Notes: generated by a model from the letters alone, not told the origin. 5,579 bases of DNA from an uncultured Bacillota bacterium (GCA_902465215.1 CABQMM010000103.1:1-5579); one strand, 5' to 3'; shown: positions 1-4,760, counted from the stretch's first letter. Numbers and translations: made by a program.

Positions 1-14
1 GCGGTGGTGTGAGA

Positions 15-33
15 GGGGCTACAAGTTAGCCCC
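15..33. repeat. Small GC-rich hairpin
   Basis: GGGGCTA (15-21) and TAGCCCC (27-33) form a perfect 7-bp stem around a 5-nt loop. No T-run follows on either strand, so it does not look like an intrinsic terminator. It may belong to a feature beyond the left edge. Confidence 0.5.
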
Positions 34-159
34 TACTCGATCGCCCTGCCATGCGCCCGCCTTGCTTTCGCCGCTTTACTCCCTGCCGCAGTTGGGAAAA
101 AATGGATAATCGTGCATAAAGTCATATCTTTTTGCCCAAACCGCCTCAAAAATAGAAGC

Positions 160-183
160 CGGGAGCCCCGCGGAGGGCTCCCG
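160..183 (-). terminator. GC-rich hairpin, possible back-up terminator
   Basis: CGGGAGCCC (160-168) pairs perfectly with GGGCTCCCG (175-183), giving 9 bp around a 6-nt loop. Read on the minus strand, the stem is followed after several bases by a run of five T (complement of 148-152), which would suit a weak second terminator for leftward transcripts. On the plus strand it is followed by A-rich sequence and would not terminate. Confidence 0.4.
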
Positions 184-189
184 ACCTAT

Positions 190-223
190 AAAAAAGGCAT
201 AATCTCGAACTACGAGATTATGC
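190..223 (-). terminator. Intrinsic terminator for leftward transcription
   Basis: GCATAATCTCG (197-207) and CGAGATTATGC (213-223) form a perfect 11-bp stem with the 5-nt loop AACTA. On the minus strand the stem is followed, after one C, by six T (complement of 190-195), the standard Rho-independent layout. It lies about 280 nt past the aminopeptidase stop and is the best terminator for that gene. The plus strand has an A-run after the stem, so it acts in one direction only. Confidence 0.65.
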
Positions 224-241
224 GTAAAAAATCGCTTTAAA

Positions 242-271
242 ATGAAATCGTTGAAATTTCAACGATTTCAT
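242..271. repeat. 30-bp perfect palindrome
   Basis: The sequence from 242 to 271 equals its own reverse complement without a mismatch; the centre is GAAATTTC and the arms are ATGAAATCGTTGAAA and its complement. It could extrude as a 13-14 bp stem with a very small loop or serve as a binding site for a symmetric protein. On the minus strand three further T follow the T that ends the palindrome, so a weak terminator role is possible. Confidence 0.75.
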
Positions 272-338
272 GCAAATGAGAATTTTGACGATTTGAAACA
301 GTCTTTTCGTCGCCCGAAAAATCTCGGCCAAAAGAGGT

Positions 339-386
339 GGAATCTTCTATCTTTTCGGCCAAAACGTCAAAAAGATAGAAGATTCC
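339..386. repeat. Inverted repeat, 17-bp perfect arms
   Basis: GGAATCTTCTATCTTTT (339-355) and its exact reverse complement (370-386) flank a 14-nt loop. The loop starts with the end of a 10-bp direct repeat, TCGGCCAAAA, present at 324-333 and 355-364. No long T-run follows on either strand (a short CTCTTTT on the minus strand), so it is only a weak terminator candidate. A small mobile-element remnant or an mRNA 3'-end stabilising stem are alternatives. Confidence 0.65.
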
Positions 387-400
387 GGCATTTTATGCAC

Positions 401-440
401 GGCGGCCCCAAGGCGGCCCCAAGGCGGCCTCAGGGCCGCC
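401..440. repeat. GC-rich 11-bp tandem repeat with stem
   Basis: GGCGGCCCCAA occurs twice head to tail (401-411, 412-422) and is followed by a degenerate third copy, GGCGGCCTCAG (423-433). The third copy folds with GGCCGCC at 434-440 (7-bp stem, 4-nt loop). The block continues as almost pure G/C to about 455, including a GCGGCCGC site at 445-452. It lies 50-100 nt past the aminopeptidase stop and contrasts sharply with the AT-rich sequence to its left. Confidence 0.65.
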
Positions 441-502
441 CGCCGCGGCCGCGCCACTCGACACACGGGCGGGCGCAGGCGCACAAGCCGCCGGGCGCAT
501 TG

Positions 503-1612
503 CTATTTCAAATTTTCCGGGTTCAGGCACTTCAGCTCGTCAACCACGAAAAGCCCGTCTTTGCGAATCAGGACATCGTCGAACCAGATTTCGCCGCCGC
601 CGTATTCCGGGCGCTGAATCATCACCAGATCCCAGTGGACCGCGGATTCGTTGCCGTTTGGTGCATCTTCGTAGCACATGCCCGGCGTAAGATGGAAGCT
701 TCCGCAGATTTTTTCGTCGAAAAGTGTGTCCTTCATAGGCGTCATCACATACGGATTGACACCGATGGCAAATTCGCCGAAATAGCGGGCACCCTCGTCA
801 GTGTCGAGAAGGGCGTTGATTTTTTCGTCGTTGTTGGCAGTCGCCTTGACGATTTTGCCCTTTTTGATTTCAAAGCGAATATTTTCGTAGGTGTAGCCCT
901 GCTCCTCGCTCGGGGTGTTGTAGGAAATCACACCGTTCATCGACTCGCGGACAGGGGCTGTGTAGACCTCGCCGTCCGGAATGTTGCGAAGACCATCGCA
1001 CTTGACTGCCGGAATGTCCTTGATGGAGAACTTGAGGTCGGTGCCCGGACCCACGAGATGAACCTTGTCCGTGCGGTTCATAAGGTCGACGAGGCTGTCC
1101 ATCGCGCGGCTCATTTTTTTATAGTCGAGCGTGCAGACATTGAAGAAAAATTCCTCAAATGCTTCCTGCGACATGTTCGCAAGCTGTGCCATCGAAGGGT
1201 TCGGGTAGCGCAGAATCACCCATTTGGTGCGGTTTACGCGGTAGTCGAGCGTCGGGCGTGTCATTTTGTAGTAAAGATTGAGTTTTTCGGAAGGCACATC
1301 GCTGAGCTCTGCGGTGTTTTCATTTCCGCGGATGGCAATGTACGCGTCCATTCCCTTCATCTGATAAAGCTGGCAATCGTTGAGAAACTCCAGCTGCTCC
1401 TCGTCGCAGCCCAGCAGCATTTCGCGCATCAGGCGGCTGTCCCGGGAAGTTACATAAGGCTTTGCGCCGAGCTTGTAGCAGTCCTTGATAAGCTGGCAGA
1501 CAAGCGGCCGGGTGGCTTCGCCCTCGTAATCGATTAAAACCCTGTCGCCTTTTTGGAGGTCGCAGGAGTAACTTGTAAGCATATCCGAAAGTTTGATAAT
1601 TCTCTGATCCAT
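503..1612 (-). CDS. M29-family metallo-aminopeptidase
   Basis: A 369-residue cytoplasmic aminopeptidase of the M29 (AmpS/PepS/aminopeptidase T) family, which removes N-terminal amino acids from peptides with a two-metal centre. The family's metal ligands can all be placed: Glu215 in GEVYTAP, Glu280 in GEFAIG, His307 in FHLTPG, Tyr314 in CYEDA, and His326/Asp328 in the HWD motif. The C-terminal GGGEIWFDDVLIRKDG (about 338-353) is also typical. Length fits the family. I start at the ATG at 1612-1610 because an AAGGAGAG ribosome binding site sits about 6 nt upstream; the open frame continues upstream to 1699, but that part overlaps the promoter. There is no signal peptide. It is probably monocistronic, divergent from the secreted-protein gene, and ends in the hairpin-rich region to the left. 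Exact substrate preference cannot be read from sequence. Confidence 0.92.
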   Translation of the reverse strand: MDQRIIKLSDMLTSYSCDLQKGDRVLIDYEGEATRPLVCQLIKDCYKLGAKPYVTSRDSRLMREMLLGCDEEQLEFLNDCQLYQMKGMDAYIAIRGNENTAELSDVPSEKLNLYYKMTRPTLDYRVNRTKWVILRYPNPSMAQLANMSQEAFEEFFFNVCTLDYKKMSRAMDSLVDLMNRTDKVHLVGPGTDLKFSIKDIPAVKCDGLRNIPDGEVYTAPVRESMNGVISYNTPSEEQGYTYENIRFEIKKGKIVKATANNDEKINALLDTDEGARYFGEFAIGVNPYVMTPMKDTLFDEKICGSFHLTPGMCYEDAPNGNESAVHWDLVMIQRPEYGGGEIWFDDVLIRKDGLFVVDELKCLNPENLK

Positions 1613-1643
1613 GATTTCTCTCTCCTTGTGTTTTTCTGACTTT

Positions 1644-1672
1644 ATTATACCCCAAAAATCGCCAAAAAACCA
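1644..1672 (-). promoter_or_regulatory. Promoter of the aminopeptidase gene
   Basis: On the minus strand a perfect TATAAT (1649-1644) stands 31 nt upstream of the aminopeptidase start. The matching -35 region, with a 17-bp spacer, is TGGTTT (1672-1667), a poor match, so the -35 part is uncertain. The promoter lies back to back with the rightward promoter, the two -35 elements being only about 8 bp apart. Confidence 0.55.
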
Positions 1673-1679
1673 TGCTGTC

Positions 1680-1709
1680 TTGACACACAAAGCACTCAAA
1701 TGTTATCAT
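1680..1709 (+). promoter_or_regulatory. Promoter of the secreted-protein gene
   Basis: TTGACA (1680-1685), an 18-bp spacer and TATCAT (1704-1709) preceded by TG at 1701-1702 make a good sigma-A promoter with an extended -10. It predicts a leader of about 50 nt before the ATG at 1769, with an AAGGAGG ribosome binding site at 1757-1763. Confidence 0.65.
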
Positions 1710-1768
1710 ATATAGGGAAAAAGTGGATAAAAATAAAACAGACAAAAATCTAAATTAAGGAGGAAGAA

Positions 1769-2668
1769 ATGAAGAAAAAATTATTAACGCTCGGCATGGC
1801 GCTCTGCCTTGTATTTACGATGATTCCGTTTAGTGCGGAAGCGGCTTTTGGCTACGGCGGGGAGCCGGACGATGTACCTCCTACGGTTACATTTGAGCCA
1901 AACGCGAGGGGAAGCGAGTTTTATACACTTAACTATGATTCGCAGTACGGCTGGATTCTTGAAATCTTTGCCGGCTCAGACACGGAAGTCTGCGATGTAA
2001 TCACGAACTATAACGGTCAGGAAGGACTTTGGGATTTTGACCAGTCTGACTTTGAGCATGTGAGAGCTGACGGCATACCGGGAGGAGCAGCCGTTACGGT
2101 AACCTTTATGGGCAGATATCCGGTGGCATACTCGCCGCGTCTTGATTCGAAGGTCATGAAACTTTCCTATAAAACGACGACTTATAACGGAAAGGCGAAA
2201 AAACCTGCGCTCAAAATCGGGAAACTCAAACAGGCGGACCTCGTAAAGAAGGGTCTTATAACCGTTAAATATTCCTACAACACGAAGCCGGGAATCGCGA
2301 AGATGACGATTAAGGCGGGGAAGAAAGCAAAAGGCAAATACGAAGGCCAAACGACGATGTATTTCCGCATCGCCCCGAAAAAAATGGCATTGACATCCCT
2401 GACTTCCCAGAAAAAGGGAGAACTCATCCTCAAATGGAAGGGGCAAGAATATGCAAGCGGATATAACATCCTCATTAGTGAATCCGAGAACTTTGAGGCG
2501 GAGAAGACGCACAATTTTACAATTCACGCGGATAAATTCAATTCCATGGCATTCAAGGAAGCAACGAGCGGCGTGAAATATTATGTAAAGATACGTTCCT
2601 ACACGGACTCCAAATACGGCCGCTCCTACGGTGCATGGGGCAAGGCACTCAGCGCAGCGGCAAAATAA
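1769..2668 (+). CDS. Secreted protein with Ig-like and fibronectin III-like segments
   Basis: A 299-residue exported protein of unknown role. Residues 1-25 form a signal peptide: three lysines, a hydrophobic core (LLTLGMALCLVFTMIP) and an AEA cleavage site near 25-26, with no lipobox cysteine. Residues 28-122 are acidic and aromatic and I do not recognise them. Residues about 128-202 (LSYKTTTYNGKAKKP ... KKAKGKYEGQTTMYFRI) follow the pattern of bacterial Ig-like modules common in clostridial surface proteins. Residues about 206-299 (GELILKWKGQEYASGYNI ... VKYYVKIRSY ... SYGAWGKAL) look like a fibronectin III module. There is no LPXTG motif, transmembrane anchor or evident catalytic motif, so it is probably released or loosely wall-bound. 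The ATG is supported by AAGGAGG 5 nt upstream. The racemase starts 48 bp downstream with no terminator between, so read-through is likely. Export confidence is high; function is open. Confidence 0.85.
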   Translation: MKKKLLTLGMALCLVFTMIPFSAEAAFGYGGEPDDVPPTVTFEPNARGSEFYTLNYDSQYGWILEIFAGSDTEVCDVITNYNGQEGLWDFDQSDFEHVRADGIPGGAAVTVTFMGRYPVAYSPRLDSKVMKLSYKTTTYNGKAKKPALKIGKLKQADLVKKGLITVKYSYNTKPGIAKMTIKAGKKAKGKYEGQTTMYFRIAPKKMALTSLTSQKKGELILKWKGQEYASGYNILISESENFEAEKTHNFTIHADKFNSMAFKEATSGVKYYVKIRSYTDSKYGRSYGAWGKALSAAAK

Positions 2669-2716
2669 TTTTGAAAAATCATTCAGGACTTGTAGGGATA
2701 AAATAGGTAATAAACG

Positions 2717-3634
2717 ATGGAAAAGAACATTAAAATAACCGTGGCAAATCCCGCAGGCAACAAAACAATTTTCGTGCACGACAAATTTGCAAGGGCGGAC
2801 TATGCGAAGGTTGCCGAGCAGCTTCTAGCGATGGAAGAGTACGCAGCAGAGCAGGTGGCCTTCATTTTGGATGCACCTGAATGTGGGCGTGCCGAGGGCA
2901 GGATGGAAATGTGCGGGCTGGAGTTCTGCGGAAACGCAACCCGAACTTTCGGGCTGATGGTTGCAAAGCAGCTCGGGATTTCCGGCAGCGGCAAAGTGTT
3001 CGTCGATGTCAGCGGTGTCGATGAAATCCTCACCGTTGAGGTTAATACCGATACGAATTACACAAAGGTGAAGATGCCTGCGTATATCGACATTAAACGA
3101 TTCGACATTTCGGGCATTTTCGATACAGCAGGAGGCTCTGAGAGTTCCGGTGCAGCGGGCAGCAGCATGCCGAAAGCATCAACGGCGGCAGGTGCACCGG
3201 ACAACACCGCGTCGGATGCCGCCCTCAAAGAGGTTAAGGCAGTTGACTTCGGCGGGATACTGCACCTGATTATACCGGACATCCCGGCAAACCTTGAAAA
3301 TTTTGAACGCGTAAAGAAGTTTGTATATGACAGATTCAGTCCGCCGGCAATGGGCGCGATGTTCTATGACACGAAGAACGAAATGCTGGCTCCGGTTGTT
3401 TACGTGAAGGATGTGGACAGCACCTACTTCGAAGGATCCTGCGCCAGCGGCACCGCATCCTGTGCCATCGCGTTCGGCTCCGAAAAACCGGACGGTGACT
3501 ATACCTTCACATTCCCACAGCCTGCGGGAACGATTGACGCATCGGTAGAAGTCCGGGGCGGTAAGGTTCAAACCGCCTATATAGAAGGCCCGGTTGAAAT
3601 CGACGAGCCGGCGGAAGTGACGGTAGAAATATAA
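2717..3634 (+). CDS. DapF-fold amino-acid racemase, CntK (histidine racemase)-like
   Basis: A 305-residue cytoplasmic PLP-independent racemase/epimerase of the diaminopimelate epimerase fold, using two cysteines as acid and base. The cysteines are Cys71 in EFCGNATR and Cys242 in GSCASGTASC, one per half of the protein. The N-terminal motif is NPAGNKTIFV (11-20), whereas true DapF has a GNDF motif. As I recall the staphylococcal CntK sequence, it shares NPSGN-T, EQV-FI, EFCGNAT, VSG, MP and SCGSGTAS at matching places, so a CntK-like D-histidine (or other D-amino acid) producer is more likely than DapF. Residues about 137-172 are a Gly/Ser/Ala-rich insert between the two halves. No CntL- or CntM-like metallophore genes are visible here. 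The ribosome binding site is weak (AGGT at 2705-2708). It may be co-transcribed with the secreted-protein gene, and it converges on DUF3793. Substrate is an inference. Confidence 0.8.
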   Translation: MEKNIKITVANPAGNKTIFVHDKFARADYAKVAEQLLAMEEYAAEQVAFILDAPECGRAEGRMEMCGLEFCGNATRTFGLMVAKQLGISGSGKVFVDVSGVDEILTVEVNTDTNYTKVKMPAYIDIKRFDISGIFDTAGGSESSGAAGSSMPKASTAAGAPDNTASDAALKEVKAVDFGGILHLIIPDIPANLENFERVKKFVYDRFSPPAMGAMFYDTKNEMLAPVVYVKDVDSTYFEGSCASGTASCAIAFGSEKPDGDYTFTFPQPAGTIDASVEVRGGKVQTAYIEGPVEIDEPAEVTVEI

Positions 3635-3660
3635 AACGCGCGGTTTTTGCAGACCGCGCG
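3631..3660 (-). terminator. Intrinsic terminator of the DUF3793 gene
   Basis: CGCGCGGT (3637-3644) and ACCGCGCG (3653-3660) form a perfect 8-bp GC-rich stem with an 8-nt loop. On the minus strand it is followed directly by TTTTATATTT, so it should end leftward transcripts about 25 nt past the DUF3793 stop. The T-run overlaps the stop codon of the converging racemase gene. No T-run follows on the plus strand, so termination of the racemase transcript here would be inefficient. Confidence 0.7.
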
Positions 3661-3683
3661 GTGCTTGCAAATATTGTAACCAC

Positions 3684-4244
3684 TTAAACCGCAATCGTGA
3701 GCTGGTGAAGCGTTTTGCCTTTCTGGAAGAACATGGACTTGTAGGCTTCCTTGCATTTTGCGAATTTTGCGAAGGTTTTCATCGCCTCACATTCGTTGCA
3801 GTAAACCTTCCAGCAGCCGCAGCATTTGCAGTTTTTCCCGCTGTTCAGAATGTAGCCTGCAACATCAGCAGGCGGATAGCCTAAAAACAGACCGATTTCA
3901 TGCGGAGACTCTTTGCTGCAGGCGCAGCTTGCGAAGCGCTCTTTCAGATGCATAAGCGCAGCGTCAACGGAAGTATCAGAATAACCATTTTTTCGCAAAA
4001 TTTTACAGGCATTTGGATGATTCAAATCAGCCCGGAGCTTTTTCTCTCTATAGACATAGATGAGAGCGCTTTGGGCTCTTTTTCTCAATACGGTAATGCT
4101 GACTCCCTTTGGCTCAAGCGTGGATGCCAGCGTTTTCAAGTGATTTTGGAGTTCGTCTTCCGAACAAAATGTATAATTAAAAAGATTGGCTGTCTTAAGC
4201 GATGCCAATGTCGGTGAGCAATGTTCAACCAGATAATGTTCCAT
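3684..4244 (-). CDS. DUF3793 family protein, cysteine-enriched
   Basis: A 186-residue cytoplasmic protein that I assign to DUF3793, a Firmicutes family without established function, on the signature PHEIGLFLGYPPADVAGYI (114-132) followed by CGCWKVY (142-148). It has no signal peptide or membrane segment. It carries twelve cysteines, seven of them between 139 and 164; CKCCGC (139-144) with Cys149 and Cys152 could bind a metal or an Fe-S cluster, but this is inference. I start at the ATG at 4244-4242 because GGAGGAA lies 6 nt upstream; the frame is open to 4328 but that part has no ribosome binding site and spans a leader hairpin. It is a single-gene unit with its own promoter at 4456-4484 and terminator at 3631-3660. 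Two DtxR/IdeR-like boxes suggest iron- or manganese-dependent repression. Confidence 0.82.
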   Translation of the reverse strand: MEHYLVEHCSPTLASLKTANLFNYTFCSEDELQNHLKTLASTLEPKGVSITVLRKRAQSALIYVYREKKLRADLNHPNACKILRKNGYSDTSVDAALMHLKERFASCACSKESPHEIGLFLGYPPADVAGYILNSGKNCKCCGCWKVYCNECEAMKTFAKFAKCKEAYKSMFFQKGKTLHQLTIAV

Positions 4245-4269
4245 TTGGGGTTCCTCCGTAGATGTGGGA

Positions 4270-4308
4270 GTCTGTAATGGGCGGGCAACGGGTGTGCCCG
4301 CCTCAGAC
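4270..4308 (-). promoter_or_regulatory. Stable hairpin in the DUF3793 mRNA leader
   Basis: GGCGGGCA (4280-4287) and TGCCCGCC (4295-4302) form a perfect 8-bp stem with a 7-nt loop. An outer 5-bp stem, GTCTG (4270-4274) with CAGAC (4304-4308), extends it past an asymmetric internal loop. It lies in the DUF3793 leader, about a dozen nucleotides upstream of the ribosome binding site. No T-run follows on the minus strand, so it is not an attenuator by itself; a stabilising 5' structure or a control element is possible. Confidence 0.55.
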
Positions 4309-4359
4309 CAAATAATGATGACAATCAAAATTTTTTAAGTGGCACAAAATGAGATTACA

Positions 4360-4378
4360 TAAGGTTAGCCTAAGCTAA
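4360..4378. promoter_or_regulatory. DtxR/IdeR-like metal box, leader site
   Basis: TAAGGTTAGCCTAAGCTAA matches the DtxR/IdeR consensus TWAGGTWAGSCTWACCTWA at 18 of 19 positions, by hand alignment. It also contains a near-palindrome with GTTAGC and GCTAAC arms (4364-4379). It lies about 70-90 nt downstream of the predicted DUF3793 start point, where a bound repressor could block elongation or pair with the promoter site at 4442-4457. Confidence 0.65.
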
Positions 4379-4395
4379 CTTGATGGCTTAAATAC

Positions 4396-4448
4396 TGCTA
4401 ACCGAGAAAAAGTGTGGCTAGAACTTTTTATATCGTCTTCGGTTAGCA
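4396..4448. repeat. Inverted repeat linking half-site and promoter box
   Basis: TGCTAACCGA (4396-4405) and TCGGTTAGCA (4439-4448) are exact inverted copies 33 nt apart. The right copy is the left half of the promoter palindrome and the left copy is an isolated half-site. Nested inside are AAAAAGT and ACTTTTT arms, so the transcript start region could also fold as a long hairpin. It may be a third, partial regulator site. Confidence 0.5.
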
Positions 4449-4457
4449 TATGCTAAC
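4442..4457. promoter_or_regulatory. Perfect 16-bp palindromic operator at the DUF3793 promoter
   Basis: GTTAGCATATGCTAAC is a perfect palindrome sharing the GTTAGC/GCTAAC arms with the leader box at 4364-4379. It overlaps the end of the -10 element and covers the predicted start point, an ideal position for repression by a DtxR/IdeR/MntR-type regulator. In the 19-bp consensus alignment it matches about 15 positions. Confidence 0.65.
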
Positions 4458-4484
4458 TATACTATAAAAGTTATAGGCTGTCAA
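4456..4484 (-). promoter_or_regulatory. Promoter of the DUF3793 gene
   Basis: On the minus strand TTGACA (4484-4479), a 17-bp spacer and TATAGT (4461-4456) form a near-consensus sigma-A promoter. Transcription would start around 4449, inside the 16-bp palindrome, giving a leader of about 205 nt before the DUF3793 ATG. Confidence 0.7.
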
Positions 4485-4498
4485 TACTTTTTTAAAAA

Positions 4499-4546
4499 AA
4501 TTTTTCAGGAAATTTTTCGTGAAGTTTTTCAGCGAGTTTTGCTTGA
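4499..4546. repeat. Four imperfect 12-bp T-tract repeats upstream of tRNA promoter
   Basis: Reading from 4499, four consecutive 12-mers resemble each other: AATTTTTCAGGA, AATTTTTCGTGA, AGTTTTTCAGCG and AGTTTTGCTTGA. T-tracts recurring every 12 bp directly upstream of a -35 element could act as an UP-like element or bend the DNA, aiding strong tRNA transcription. The same periodicity gives a spurious Glu-Lys-rich antisense peptide. Confidence 0.5.
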
Positions 4547-4571
4547 ACCACGGGCCGATTTGTGTTATACT
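4543..4571 (+). promoter_or_regulatory. Promoter of the tRNA-Ser gene
   Basis: TTGAAC (4543-4548), a 17-bp spacer and TATACT (4566-4571), with the extended -10 dinucleotide TG at 4563-4564, predict a start near 4578, about 50 nt before the mature tRNA end. Confidence 0.7.
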
Positions 4572-4578
4572 TTTCAAG

Positions 4579-4603
4579 GTGCCGGCGGAATCCTGACCGG
4601 CAC
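4579..4603 (+). promoter_or_regulatory. 5' leader hairpin of the tRNA precursor
   Basis: GTGCCGG (4579-4585) and CCGGCAC (4597-4603) form a perfect 7-bp stem with an 11-nt loop at the very start of the predicted tRNA precursor. No T-run follows, so it is not a terminator; it may influence processing or stability of the leader. Confidence 0.5.
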
Positions 4604-4628
4604 GGCAATTTTATAGAATATAGGATAA

Positions 4629-4717
4629 GGAAGCGTATCGAAGTGGTCATAACGAGCCGCACTCGAAATGCGGTTGTCCGCAAGGGCACGTGGGTTCGAA
4701 TCCCACCGCTTCCGCCA
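4629..4717 (+). tRNA. tRNA-Ser(CGA)
   Basis: The 89-nt cloverleaf has acceptor arms GGAAGCG (4629-4635) and CGCTTCC (4707-4713), discriminator G at 4714 and an encoded CCA at 4715-4717. The anticodon stem is CCGCA/TGCGG with loop CTCGAAA; anticodon CGA is at 4664-4666 and reads UCG serine codons. The long variable arm (stem TGTCC/GGGCA around GCAA, 4675-4688) is the class II hallmark of serine tRNAs. The T arm is GTGGG/CCCAC around TTCGAAT. It has its own promoter, leader and terminator and so is a single-gene unit. The 3' end shows no attachment-site duplication or integrated element in the window. Confidence 0.96.
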
Positions 4718-4722
4718 AATAA

Positions 4723-4754
4723 CACCCAATCGCATTAGCGGTTGGGCGTTTTTT
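4723..4754 (+). terminator. Intrinsic terminator of the tRNA-Ser gene
   Basis: CCCAATCGC (4725-4733) pairs with GCGGTTGGG (4738-4746), one G-U pair included, around a 4-nt loop ATTA. A T-rich tail, TTTTTT, begins at 4749. It ends the tRNA transcript just before the TetR promoter. Confidence 0.85.
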
Positions 4755-4760
4755 ATAGAC

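Larger units (their letters stand above)
1..502. other. Intergenic region rich in hairpins, no convincing gene
   Basis: I see no credible coding region between the window edge and the aminopeptidase stop codon. One reading frame is open at the left edge (2-109, plus), but it has no start, no recognisable motif and an odd composition. Instead the stretch holds at least six inverted repeats: 15-33, 92-139 (imperfect), 160-183, 197-223, 242-271 and 339-386. A GC-rich tandem repeat at 401-433 adds another stem at 423-440. Transcription from the aminopeptidase enters from the right on the minus strand, so this is its 3' region, and the 197-223 stem with its T-run is the clearest stop. The left part, 1-150, could be the end of something outside the window. 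Confidence 0.6.

Noticed and set aside
2..109. Open plus-strand frame entering from the left edge
   Set aside because: It has no start in the window, no known motif, and crosses a perfect hairpin at 15-33; too short and odd to call a gene.
242..1537. Plus-strand 431-codon open frame opposite the aminopeptidase
   Set aside because: It starts in the 30-bp palindrome with no ribosome binding site and runs antisense to a gene with all its catalytic motifs. The composition (His/Arg/Ala/Val-rich, no domains) is that of a shadow.
1613..1699. Longer N-terminus of the aminopeptidase (29 extra residues)
   Set aside because: The upstream ATG lacks a ribosome binding site and the stretch contains the TATAAT promoter element; the ATG at 1612 has a strong site.
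2669..2716. A separate promoter for the racemase gene
   Set aside because: TTGAAA at 2671 and GATAAA/TAAAAT near 2697-2704 are spaced 20-22 bp, too far for a convincing promoter; read-through from upstream is simpler.
1976..2779. Minus-strand 267-codon open frame
   Set aside because: It is antisense to the secreted-protein gene, overlaps the start of the racemase gene and shows no recognisable motif or ribosome binding site.
3179..3694. Minus-strand 171-codon open frame
   Set aside because: Antisense to the racemase and crosses the terminator region; basic and motif-free, so a shadow.
4245..4328. Longer N-terminus of the DUF3793 protein (28 extra residues)
   Set aside because: It spans the GC-rich leader hairpin and has no ribosome binding site, whereas the ATG at 4244 has GGAGGAA at ideal spacing.
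4629..4717. tRNA gene as integration site of a mobile element
   Set aside because: No integrase and no repeat of the tRNA 3' end is visible downstream within the window.
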